Below, one piece after another: positions 6,512-12,918 of a stretch of DNA of 15,125 bases. Each line of letters opens with the position of its first letter. The first letter of the stretch is position 1. Source of the stretch: an uncultured Brevinema sp. (lineage in GTDB: Bacteria; Spirochaetota; Brevinematia; Brevinematales; Brevinemataceae). A model generated the notes under the pieces. That model saw only the letters and a list, made by a program, of their open reading frames with translations. It did not search any database and was not told the origin of the DNA. The position numbers and the translations under genes were made by a program. The DNA is taken from the NCBI GenBank assembly GCA_947040475.1, contig CAMRBT010000017.1, forward strand, positions 1 to 15,125, in the 5' to 3' direction.

Positions 6512-6997
6512 ATGAAAAAATTATTGCTTTTACTATTATTACAACCATTTTCTCTAGTATTAGGAGTTGATATAGATATAAATTTATTAGAGGGAACATG
6601 GTATAGAACTTATGGTATCTATAGACCCTGGACTGATGATAATCAAGGTACATTTTCTTATTATGAAGAAGAGCTTATTTTTCATACAGATAATCTTGTA
6701 TTTATCTATGATAATAGTTCAGAAAAATTACAAGGTAAAAGTATCTACACCATTCTCCAAAGAGATAATGAACAGTTTATGGTTTTTCATAAACCAGATC
6801 AAAATCCCGAAAATGATATTGTGCAAAAACAACAAGGCTTTTTTGTTACCTTAACACAAGATAATGAAGATTTTGACACCCTCACTCTCACAACAGTTAA
6901 AGAATCAAAAAAGAAAAGACCCTCAAGTGTTAGTTATAAAAAAATAAAAAAACACACTCAAGAACCTCAGTTTATTGTACCTAGAAATAAACAGTAA
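6512..6997 (+). CDS. Small exported protein, GxW paralogue A (lipocalin-like?)
   Basis: A 161-residue protein with a leucine-rich signal peptide (MKKLLLLLLLQPFSLVLG). The start at 6512 is chosen because it gives this signal and has AGAGG 8 nt upstream; the frame runs further upstream only through a TTG. The mature part opens with LLEGTWYRTY (25-34) and continues with EEELIFHTD, FMVFHKPDQNP and KQQGFFV. The same pattern occurs in the protein at 12123-12818 (MQGVWWRFY, SEEILSFDND, FFVFHYRNQDP, KQGFFIRI) and more weakly at 11625-12098, so these three are relatives. A GxW near the start of a beta-rich domain recalls lipocalin-like proteins, but I do not recognise a named family. The tail is basic (KESKKKRP). 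It probably acts in the periplasm or at the surface. Confidence 0.8.
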   Translation: MKKLLLLLLLQPFSLVLGVDIDINLLEGTWYRTYGIYRPWTDDNQGTFSYYEEELIFHTDNLVFIYDNSSEKLQGKSIYTILQRDNEQFMVFHKPDQNPENDIVQKQQGFFVTLTQDNEDFDTLTLTTVKESKKKRPSSVSYKKIKKHTQEPQFIVPRNKQ

Positions 6998-7041
6998 ACA
7001 ATCTGTTTTAAACAGGCTGTTTAAAACGAATTATTTACTGT
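6991..7041. repeat. Nested inverted repeat between convergent genes
   Basis: Outer arms ACAGTAAA (6991-6998) and TTTACTGT (7034-7041) pair over 8 bp. Inner arms GTTTTAAACAG (7005-7015) and CTGTTTAAAAC (7017-7027) pair over 11 bp around a single central G. The structure overlaps the stop codon of the gene at 6512 and lies 16 bp from the stop of rsfS. It may end transcription from both sides, but neither side has a proper T tract, and the inner palindrome could also be a protein-binding site. Confidence 0.6.
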
Positions 7042-7056
7042 CTGCTTACTAATAGA

Positions 7057-7554
7057 TTATTTATTTTTATCTTCTTCTGTTTCTAATATTTTAATAAACT
7101 CTTGAGTTTCTTCTTCTGTAAGTTGATCAAGAATTTCTTCTAAATCTTGTTCAGACAGTTCTTCTCCGTCTTCGCCATCAAGATCTTCTTCAGGTTGTGA
7201 TGGCAGAGAACGAGAATGAAGAAGAGCATTCATGATACTATCTATATCATAAAGATCTCTTTTTTCTTCTATGAAAACATGAATCACTAAATCGCTACAA
7301 TCCAATACTAACCACCCTTCAGAATAATCTTCTGTACGGTTTTGTACCATGTATCCAGCTTGTTTTGCTAGCACAGACAAACTTCTACGAGCAGCATCTA
7401 ATTGTAAACCATGTGTCGCCGTAGCAATGATTACAGCATCTGTCAAAGAAGTAAGTCCTTTAACATCATACACTTGTATATCTTCCATTGTTAATCTTTC
7501 ACATTCTTCTGTCAACTGAGTTATTAATTCTTGTAATTCTGGGATAATCGCCAT
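7057..7554 (-). CDS. rsfS: Ribosomal silencing factor RsfS with acidic C-terminal extension
   Basis: RsfS (iojap/YbeB family) binds ribosomal protein uL14 and keeps 50S subunits from joining 30S during starvation. The family core is clear: DVKGLTSLTDAVIIATATH (30-48), then SEGWLVLDCSDLVIHVF (78-94) and RDLYDIDSI (99-107). The core ends near residue 115, the usual family length. Here about 50 extra residues follow (roughly 116-165), very rich in Glu and Asp. The ATG directly abuts the stop codon of the lipoprotein gene (TAAATG), so translation is probably coupled. It is the last gene of a three-gene unit with a LolA-like protein and a lipoprotein. Confidence 0.93.
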   Translation of the reverse strand: MAIIPELQELITQLTEECERLTMEDIQVYDVKGLTSLTDAVIIATATHGLQLDAARRSLSVLAKQAGYMVQNRTEDYSEGWLVLDCSDLVIHVFIEEKRDLYDIDSIMNALLHSRSLPSQPEEDLDGEDGEELSEQDLEEILDQLTEEETQEFIKILETEEDKNK

Positions 7555-8373
7555 TTATTCTTCCTTAAACCTGTTTTTGATATTATCTATTGTTTGTATT
7601 AGTACGGTAGTATCCATTTCTGGCAACACTATAAGAAGTATCTCAGCAAATTCTGCATCAGATAATGAAGTCAAAAAAGTTCTTTTTTTAAAGTCATTCC
7701 ATAATACCAAATCTTTTTTAGCCTGATTTCTTACGGCAATACTTTTTGAGTTTTGTCTTTTTTCTATGCTATTAAAAATATCTACTGTACCTTTAACATC
7801 ACCTTGTAAAAAAAGATCCATACTACGATATTTTGCTAAGAATGCTAGTATATCATAGACCACCACATAATAATTGGCAGGAAAAGATACCGTTCTATAA
7901 TAGTTTAATATTTCTTCATTTGTGAAACTATTAAATCCATAGTCGTCAATCGCATTTTTAAATACTGATTTTTTTGCTGTAAAAATCGTGTCTGGAAGAG
8001 TTTTTTGAACAAATTGAGTTTTTTCTTCTATGGATAAAGAATCTATAAATTCTTCATAAGAAAATTTTGCAAGGTCTCTTAATAAAACATTATAAAAGAA
8101 ATGTGCTGTTTGTTCTCCATCAAAACTCATAATAGCTTCGTTAATACGCACTTCACGAATTTGTTGTTTAAATTGAGGATCACTTTCTTCTTTTTGATCC
8201 AAAATTAGTCCCAATTCTTTTACTTTATTTTGAGCAAACATTTTTTCTTCATCATCATTTAATAATTGATGCCAATAATTGATTCTTGTTTGAAGTCTAT
8301 AAACTTCACCTTGTATCGCACAAGAAGTAGTAATTGTTAAAAAAGTAATTATTAATAAATAGTATTTTTTCAT
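7555..8373 (-). CDS. Putative lipoprotein, no recognised domain
   Basis: A 272-residue protein with an N-terminal hydrophobic segment ending TITTSC (Cys18). This is a plausible if imperfect lipobox, of the relaxed kind common in spirochaetes. The mature part is charged and appears mostly helical (for example REVRINEAIMSF, EEFIDSLSIEEKTQFV, VRNQAKKDLVLWNDFKKR). I do not recognise a family. It follows the LolA-like gene by 18 bp with GTAGGA as ribosome site, and its stop codon touches the rsfS start. A lipoprotein beside a lipoprotein-carrier relative suggests a shared envelope job, but that is inference. Confidence 0.75.
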   Translation of the reverse strand: MKKYYLLIITFLTITTSCAIQGEVYRLQTRINYWHQLLNDDEEKMFAQNKVKELGLILDQKEESDPQFKQQIREVRINEAIMSFDGEQTAHFFYNVLLRDLAKFSYEEFIDSLSIEEKTQFVQKTLPDTIFTAKKSVFKNAIDDYGFNSFTNEEILNYYRTVSFPANYYVVVYDILAFLAKYRSMDLFLQGDVKGTVDIFNSIEKRQNSKSIAVRNQAKKDLVLWNDFKKRTFLTSLSDAEFAEILLIVLPEMDTTVLIQTIDNIKNRFKEE

Positions 8374-8391
8374 TGATTGTTTCCTACTATT

Positions 8392-9033
8392 TTATTCAAA
8401 AATATTATCATAAATTTGAGAATCTTCTGTGGTATTAATAACAAATTCATCTTCACTATATTCTCTATTAAACTCTGAATAAGAAATAGACAATTCTGTG
8501 ACCACTCCAATTCTAGAGGTTGCCTTTACACGTCTGATAAGACCTGTTTTATCGGCTATCATATCAATACTACGAAAACTGGTGGTATTCACTTTTGGTT
8601 CAAAAACAATTTGGTATGCAGGAACTGACCCATATTTGATTTCTAAACCAGAACTTGGTGCTGTTGCAATATATTGTCTTCTTAATTTTTTAATATTCCA
8701 ACCAGTAATAGGACTAGAATTCTCACCCATTTTTTGACGAGCGATAATATCCCCTTCCTGAATCCAAATAAATTTACCGTCTGATACGATTTTTTTATTT
8801 TGGGGACTAGCTTCTGTTCCAAATTGCATTAAGAGTTTGTCAGGCACCACATAAATAATATAGCCTGAATAGGATCTTTTATCTTTTTTGTAGACAAATC
8901 TCCCTTTAAAACTTTTAATTTTTGATGATGACTTTTCTATGATATCAATAACAGAGCTTGCATTAAATACCTTTATTGACTGAGGAAATAAATTCATTGG
9001 TAGTGCTATCATAATTAGTAATAAATATCTCAT
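8392..9033 (-). CDS. LolA-like outer-membrane lipoprotein carrier
   Basis: A 213-residue exported protein with signal peptide MRYLLLIMIALPMNLFPQS. Its pattern fits the LolA/LolB-like fold that ferries lipoproteins across the periplasm: FKGRFVYKKDKRSYSGYIIY (43-62), VPDKLLMQFG (64-73), IVSDGKFIWI (82-91), and a later run of beta-strand-like segments (YQIVFEP, SFRSIDMIADKTGLIRRV). Length and motif order are those of spirochaete and proteobacterial LolA relatives. GGAGG lies 4 nt before ATG. It leads a unit with a lipoprotein gene and rsfS. Assignment as LolA rather than another member of the superfamily is moderately sure. Confidence 0.8.
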   Translation of the reverse strand: MRYLLLIMIALPMNLFPQSIKVFNASSVIDIIEKSSSKIKSFKGRFVYKKDKRSYSGYIIYVVPDKLLMQFGTEASPQNKKIVSDGKFIWIQEGDIIARQKMGENSSPITGWNIKKLRRQYIATAPSSGLEIKYGSVPAYQIVFEPKVNTTSFRSIDMIADKTGLIRRVKATSRIGVVTELSISYSEFNREYSEDEFVINTTEDSQIYDNIFE

Positions 9034-9071
9034 TAATCCTCCAAAAGATTAAAATATTATATGTAGAATCT

Positions 9072-9100
9072 ATTATAACTAATAAATCGATTTCATGCAA
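9072..9100 (-). promoter_or_regulatory. Promoter of the LolA-like/lipoprotein/rsfS unit
   Basis: On the minus strand TTGCAT (9095-9100) is followed after 17 bp by TATAAT (9072-9077). Transcription would start near 9065, about 30 nt before the LolA-like ATG. It points away from the recA promoter in the same 171-bp gap. Confidence 0.7.
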
Positions 9101-9140
9101 GAATAAACGCTACTATTTAAATATATCCTTAAAATATTTA

Positions 9141-9169
9141 TTGTGATTTACAGATAATTATGTTATAGT
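9141..9169 (+). promoter_or_regulatory. Promoter of recA
   Basis: TTGTGA (9141-9146) and TATAGT (9164-9169) are separated by 17 bp, about 35 bp before the recA start. I see no recognisable LexA-type box of the GAAC-N4-GTTC or CTGT-N8-ACAG kind over it, so SOS control is not apparent. Confidence 0.6.
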
Positions 9170-9204
9170 ATAGAGCATATATTATATATTTTAGGAGTTT
9201 CATA

Positions 9205-10305
9205 GTGAGTGAAGAAAAAAATATTCCAGAAGTTGAAAAAACAGTAGAAAAAGTAGTGAAAATTGAAAAGATAGCAGATAAAAAACCTAGTGCAGCTGAT
9301 ATTGCTAAGGCAGAAGTTTCAGAAGACAAAAGAAAAGCCTTAGATGCAACGATGAACCAGCTCGAAAAACAGTATGGTAAAGGCTCTATTATGCGTCTTG
9401 GTACTAGAGAAATCGAAGCTATACCTGTTATTCCTACTGGAGCTCTTACTTTAGACTTAGCTCTTGGAGTAGGTGGTATCCCTTATGGTCGTGTCACCGA
9501 GATTTATGGACCAGAAGCATCTGGTAAAACCACTCTTACTCTTAGTATCATTGCAGAAGCTCAAAAACAAGGTTCTACTTGTGCCTTTATTGATGCTGAA
9601 CATGCTTTAGATGCTGATTATGCTAAAAATATTGGTGTTGATATTGACAATCTTCTTATTTCACAACCTGACAATGGAGAGCAAGCTTTAGAAATTACAG
9701 AAGCTCTTGTTCGTAGTGGTGCTGTGGAACTTATCGTTATTGACTCCGTTGCTGCTCTTGTTCCTAAAAATGAAATCGAAGGTAATATGGGAGATTCCGT
9801 AATGGGAATGCAAGCTCGTTTAATGAGTCAAGCCCTACGTAAACTCACTCATATTGTCAGTAAAGCGAACTGTTCTATTATTTTTATCAACCAAATTCGT
9901 ATGAAAATTGGGGTAATCTACGGTAGCCCTGAAACTACCACTGGGGGAATGGCTTTAAAATTCTATTCTTCTATTCGTATTGAAATTCGTAGAAAAGAAC
10001 AACTAAAACGTGGTGATGAAGTAGTAGGAAACCTCGTTGTTGCCAAAGTCATTAAAAACAAAATGGCACCACCTCACAAAAACGCTACCTTCGAAATTCG
10101 TTTCGGAAAAGGTATTTCTAAAGTAGCTTGTATTGTTGATGCTGCTGCAGAATTGGGTATTATAGAAAGAAAAGGTTCTTGGTATTTCCAAGGCGAAGAA
10201 CGTATGGGACAAGGACGTGATAACATCATTCAAATGCTTGAAGAAGATGAAGTCAAGTTAAAAGAAATCGATATCCTTGTCAGAGAAAAACTAGCAAGTC
10301 GTTAA
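9205..10305 (+). CDS. recA: RecA recombinase with N-terminal extension
   Basis: RecA forms ATP-dependent filaments on single-stranded DNA for recombination and repair. The P-loop GPEASGKT is at 102-109, the second ATPase strand LIVID at 176-180, and the loop-2 region INQIRMKIGVIYG at 228-240. The start is GTG at 9205 with AGGAG 7-8 nt upstream. The next in-frame ATG (9352) would cut into the conserved N-terminus. This gives about 36 residues more than E. coli RecA, rich in Lys, Glu and Val, before the usual KRKALDATMNQLEKQYGKGS. Residue 249 is Met where the motif normally reads TTGGNALKFY (Asn213 in E. coli). The C-terminus lacks the very acidic tail of E. coli RecA. argJ follows after 63 bp with no clear terminator between. 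Confidence 0.96.
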   Translation: MSEEKNIPEVEKTVEKVVKIEKIADKKPSAADIAKAEVSEDKRKALDATMNQLEKQYGKGSIMRLGTREIEAIPVIPTGALTLDLALGVGGIPYGRVTEIYGPEASGKTTLTLSIIAEAQKQGSTCAFIDAEHALDADYAKNIGVDIDNLLISQPDNGEQALEITEALVRSGAVELIVIDSVAALVPKNEIEGNMGDSVMGMQARLMSQALRKLTHIVSKANCSIIFINQIRMKIGVIYGSPETTTGGMALKFYSSIRIEIRRKEQLKRGDEVVGNLVVAKVIKNKMAPPHKNATFEIRFGKGISKVACIVDAAAELGIIERKGSWYFQGEERMGQGRDNIIQMLEEDEVKLKEIDILVREKLASR

Positions 10306-10368
10306 ATAAAGTTAAGTAAAATTAATAAAAAATCAATTAATAAATATTAAAGTAAAGAAGGATTGGCA

Positions 10369-11601
10369 ATGGTTGAAATACAACAATTAGAAGATGGGGT
10401 AACAGCTCCTCTAGGATTTAGAGCAACGGGAGTATCTTGTGGCTTAAAAACTGGAGGATCTAAAGATATTTCTTTACTTTTAAGTGAAACACCTTGTAAT
10501 GTTGCTATGGCATTTACAAAAAACCGTATTCAAGGTGCACATATCGCTATTGATAAAAAACGTCTCAAAAAACCTTGTAATGCTGTTTTGATTAATAGTG
10601 GTAACGCAAATTGTTTAACAGGACAAGAAGGACTAGACAATGCTCAACAAATGGTAGACTTAACAGAAGAACTCCTAAACATTCCGAAAGGATCTTGTTT
10701 ATTAGCGTCTACTGGATCTATTGGTATTCCCTTGAACATGACCCGTGTCAAATATGGTATTGAACGTTTAGTTAATGTTATTCCTAACGAATCTAATATC
10801 AGAAATTTTGGTTCTGGTATCTCTACTAGTGATACCAGACAAAAAAATCTAGCTTATAAATTCAAAATAGATGACCACGACAAAATCACTATTGGAGCAT
10901 CTGTAAAGGGTGAAAGTATGATAAAACCATGGTTAGAAACAATGCATGGGACTTTACTTGCTTTTATTACTACGGACGCTAATATTTCTGTTCCTTTATT
11001 ACAAAAAGCTTTGACACTGGCTACTGACCTATCATTCAATAGAATTTCTATAGATAATGATATCAGTCCTAATGATTCCATTTTTTTGTTAGCTAATGGA
11101 CAAGCTCAAAACGAGTTAATTTCAAAAGAATCTGATCCTCGCTTTGATATTTTTGTAGATATACTAAAACAGCTTTTATTAAACATTGCTAAATTATTAT
11201 TAAAACAAGGTTTAGGAACAACTAAGCTTATCCAATTACAAGTAAAAAATGCTGCCACTCCTGAACAAGCAGAAACTCTAGTGAGATCTATTGCAGAATC
11301 TTATCAAGTGAAGACAGGATTTTTTGGACAAAAATCAGCATGGCAAAGGATTATTAATGTTATTTCATCTAGTGATATAGATTTTGAGATTGACAGTATT
11401 ACTCTTTCATTGAATAATTCTGTTCTTTTTGAAAATGGGCAACCAAATACTTCTCACATTGCAAATGTTTCACAAAATATGAACGCAATTGAATGTTTAA
11501 TAGCTATTGATTTAAAGATAGGATCACATGATGCTGAGTTATGGACTTGTGATTTGACACATGATTATATTAAATTTAATTCCCTTACATCAGAGAATTA
11601 A
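10369..11601 (+). CDS. argJ: Divergent ArgJ (glutamate N-acetyltransferase family)
   Basis: A 410-residue member of the ArgJ family. These enzymes self-cleave before a threonine and move an acetyl group from N-acetylornithine to glutamate (or also from acetyl-CoA) in arginine synthesis. ATG 10369 is preferred because GAAGGA lies 6 nt upstream; a TTG at 10363 would add two residues. Conserved parts: NSGNAN (76-81), STGSIG (114-119), AFITTDANIS (198-207), SFNRISIDNDISPND (222-236), WTCDLTHDY (392-400). Departures are marked. The expected cleavage segment PNMATML reads PWLETMHGTLL (187-197), about four residues longer, with Gly194-Thr195 as the likely cut. GEGATK reads GLGTTK (281-286), losing a Glu known to contact substrate, and NWGR reads AWQR. 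Activity is therefore uncertain. No other arginine gene is nearby. Confidence 0.85.
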   Translation: MVEIQQLEDGVTAPLGFRATGVSCGLKTGGSKDISLLLSETPCNVAMAFTKNRIQGAHIAIDKKRLKKPCNAVLINSGNANCLTGQEGLDNAQQMVDLTEELLNIPKGSCLLASTGSIGIPLNMTRVKYGIERLVNVIPNESNIRNFGSGISTSDTRQKNLAYKFKIDDHDKITIGASVKGESMIKPWLETMHGTLLAFITTDANISVPLLQKALTLATDLSFNRISIDNDISPNDSIFLLANGQAQNELISKESDPRFDIFVDILKQLLLNIAKLLLKQGLGTTKLIQLQVKNAATPEQAETLVRSIAESYQVKTGFFGQKSAWQRIINVISSSDIDFEIDSITLSLNNSVLFENGQPNTSHIANVSQNMNAIECLIAIDLKIGSHDAELWTCDLTHDYIKFNSLTSEN

Positions 11602-11607
11602 ATTTAA
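11570..11607 (+). repeat. AT-rich inverted repeat across the end of argJ
   Basis: TTAAATTTAATTC (11570-11582) and GAATTAAATTTAA (11595-11607) form a perfect 13-bp inverted repeat with a 12-nt loop, spanning the stop codon of argJ. No clear T tract follows, so it is at best a weak terminator. It could instead protect the 3' end of the recA-argJ transcript. Confidence 0.5.
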
Positions 11608-11624
11608 TAAAGTTTAATAGAAAA

Positions 11625-11650
11625 CTAATTCAAATTAGTAGTTGAATTAG
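11625..11650 (-). terminator. Possible terminator of the exported-protein pair
   Basis: CTAATTCAA and TTGAATTAG (11625-11633 and 11642-11650) pair over 9 bp. On the minus strand a short T run (TTTTCTATT) follows. The hairpin overlaps the last codons and stop of the gene at 11625-12098. The stem is AT-rich and hence weak. Confidence 0.45.
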
Positions 11651-12098
11651 TGATATTTTTTGGTAAAGATAACGACTCTTCTATGACATTTACTTGTCGT
11701 TGATAGAGTTGTTTTTTTGTGGCAAAACTTGGATCGCCTGCCATTTCTAAAGATCCTTCATAAGGAATCCTCAAATAGGCACCTAAAACTTGTTTGCTTT
11801 CTGTAGAAAAAAGAGTGATATAAGGAACATTATCCCTAAGAGATAGTGTATAATTCAATTTATAAGAAGTGCTTTGTAAATATTCATTTTCTTTAGTTAA
11901 AACAGTAAGGGTAAGATTTTGACCATCTTGGAAATACAAGCGTTGCTCAGCACCCACCATTTTATCTTCTGTGAAAAAATCTGTAGTAATATGAAAATAA
12001 GTCCATACTCCTTGTAAAGCAGCATGATTAACTTGTTGTTCGGAGTAAGAAATGTTTGTGAGCATAAAAAGTGAGAACATTAATAACATCTTATTCAT
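11625..12098 (-). CDS. Small exported protein, GxW paralogue C
   Basis: A 157-residue protein with signal peptide MNKMLLMFSLFMLTNISYS. The mature part opens with AALQGVWTYFH (26-36), matching the LQGxW/LEGxW opening of the proteins at 12123-12818 and 6512-6997. Near the C-terminus LEMAGDPSFATKKQLYQRQ (117-135) aligns with MQMSTSPNFEPERSMYWRR in the upstream neighbour. The pattern of alternating hydrophobic segments (LTLTVLTK, KLNYTLSL, YITLFS) suggests beta structure, as in lipocalin-like proteins. I know no named family. AGAGGT lies 4 nt before ATG. It follows its paralogue by 24 bp, presumably after a local duplication, and the pair is probably co-transcribed. The end is rich in Thr and Asn (NITNSTTNLN). 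Confidence 0.78.
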   Translation of the reverse strand: MNKMLLMFSLFMLTNISYSEQQVNHAALQGVWTYFHITTDFFTEDKMVGAEQRLYFQDGQNLTLTVLTKENEYLQSTSYKLNYTLSLRDNVPYITLFSTESKQVLGAYLRIPYEGSLEMAGDPSFATKKQLYQRQVNVIEESLSLPKNITNSTTNLN

Positions 12099-12122
12099 AG
12101 AGACCTCTTTGTTGTTGTTATA

Positions 12123-12818
12123 TTATTCAGTTATTGTATTCGTTACTGTTACTACATTTGTAATAATGGCATTAGTAACGATTGCGTTGGTTAAGTTTTC
12201 TTTTTTATTATATTTTGGAAAACGTCTCCAATACATACTTCTTTCTGGTTCAAAGTTAGGGCTTGTGGACATTTGCATATAAGATTGATCAGACAAAATA
12301 CGAATAAAAAAGCCTTGTTTATCACGAACTTTTTGAGAAGTTGGATCTTGATTTCTATAATGAAAAACAAAGAACATATGATTGAATAAATCAAAATACG
12401 AAACTTGTAATTTTCGTTGAGATCTAGAATGGACAGTACTGGTAGTTTTTACATCTTGTAACCATAATGCCGTACCATCATTATCAAAAGATAAGATTTC
12501 TTCACTAAGAGCTATTATATTAAACAAACTAGTACTTTGTGTATAAAAACGCCACCAAACCCCTTGCATACTCTCAGGCACATATAAGGCTTCGCTTCCT
12601 GTGTACTCTTCATCATCTATAAATTGTTCGTTAATATCTTCTATAGTATTAGAAGGATTAAGGATAGAAGATACAATTTCTAAAGAAGGAAGGAGAGCCA
12701 TCGTCGGAGGAGTGGGAATACCTGTAGAATTTGTAAGCGTTGAAAAAACAGTCACATTTGTTACTCCAAAGGAATAACTTTGCATTAGTAAAGATATCGC
12801 TAATATCATTATTCTCAT
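12123..12818 (-). CDS. Small exported protein, GxW paralogue B with TN-repeat tail
   Basis: A 231-residue protein with signal peptide MRIMILAISLLMQSYSFG. An N-terminal linker of about 60 residues precedes the conserved part: MQGVWWRFY (84-92), LSEEILSFDND (104-114), FFVFHYRNQDP (149-159), KQGFFIRI (167-174) and MYWRRF (195-200). These match the protein at 6512 (GTWYRTY, YEEELIFHTD, FMVFHKPDQNP, KQQGFFV) well enough to call them paralogues. The last 25 residues form a degenerate TN-x-x-(x) repeat (TNAIVTNAIITNVV, 210-223). AGAGG lies 6 nt before ATG. It has a consensus-like promoter at 12865-12894 and leads a two-gene unit with paralogue C. Function unknown; the location should be periplasm or surface. 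Confidence 0.78.
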   Translation of the reverse strand: MRIMILAISLLMQSYSFGVTNVTVFSTLTNSTGIPTPPTMALLPSLEIVSSILNPSNTIEDINEQFIDDEEYTGSEALYVPESMQGVWWRFYTQSTSLFNIIALSEEILSFDNDGTALWLQDVKTTSTVHSRSQRKLQVSYFDLFNHMFFVFHYRNQDPTSQKVRDKQGFFIRILSDQSYMQMSTSPNFEPERSMYWRRFPKYNKKENLTNAIVTNAIITNVVTVTNTITE

Positions 12819-12864
12819 AAATAACCTCTATAAACTTTCTACAAACAATAATCATTGTATCTTT

Positions 12865-12894
12865 ATTGTAATAATAATTTAACTCATTTGTCAA
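12865..12894 (-). promoter_or_regulatory. Promoter of the exported-protein pair
   Basis: On the minus strand TTGACA (12889-12894) is followed after 18 bp by TACAAT (12865-12870). The -35 is a perfect match. Transcription would start near 12858, about 40 nt before the ATG. A short palindrome (ACAAT-AATC-ATTGT, 12845-12858) sits at the expected start site and might be an operator. serS upstream has no visible terminator, so some read-through is possible. Confidence 0.65.
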
Positions 12895-12918
12895 TGTATA
12901 TTTGCAAAATAATACGTT

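Noticed and set aside
9170..9192. AT palindrome downstream of the recA -10 box as a LexA site
   Set aside because: It is only alternating A and T, with no resemblance to known LexA boxes.
12052..12282. Plus-strand frame opposite paralogues B and C
   Set aside because: It is antisense to two genes with signal peptides and good ribosome sites, and has no support of its own.
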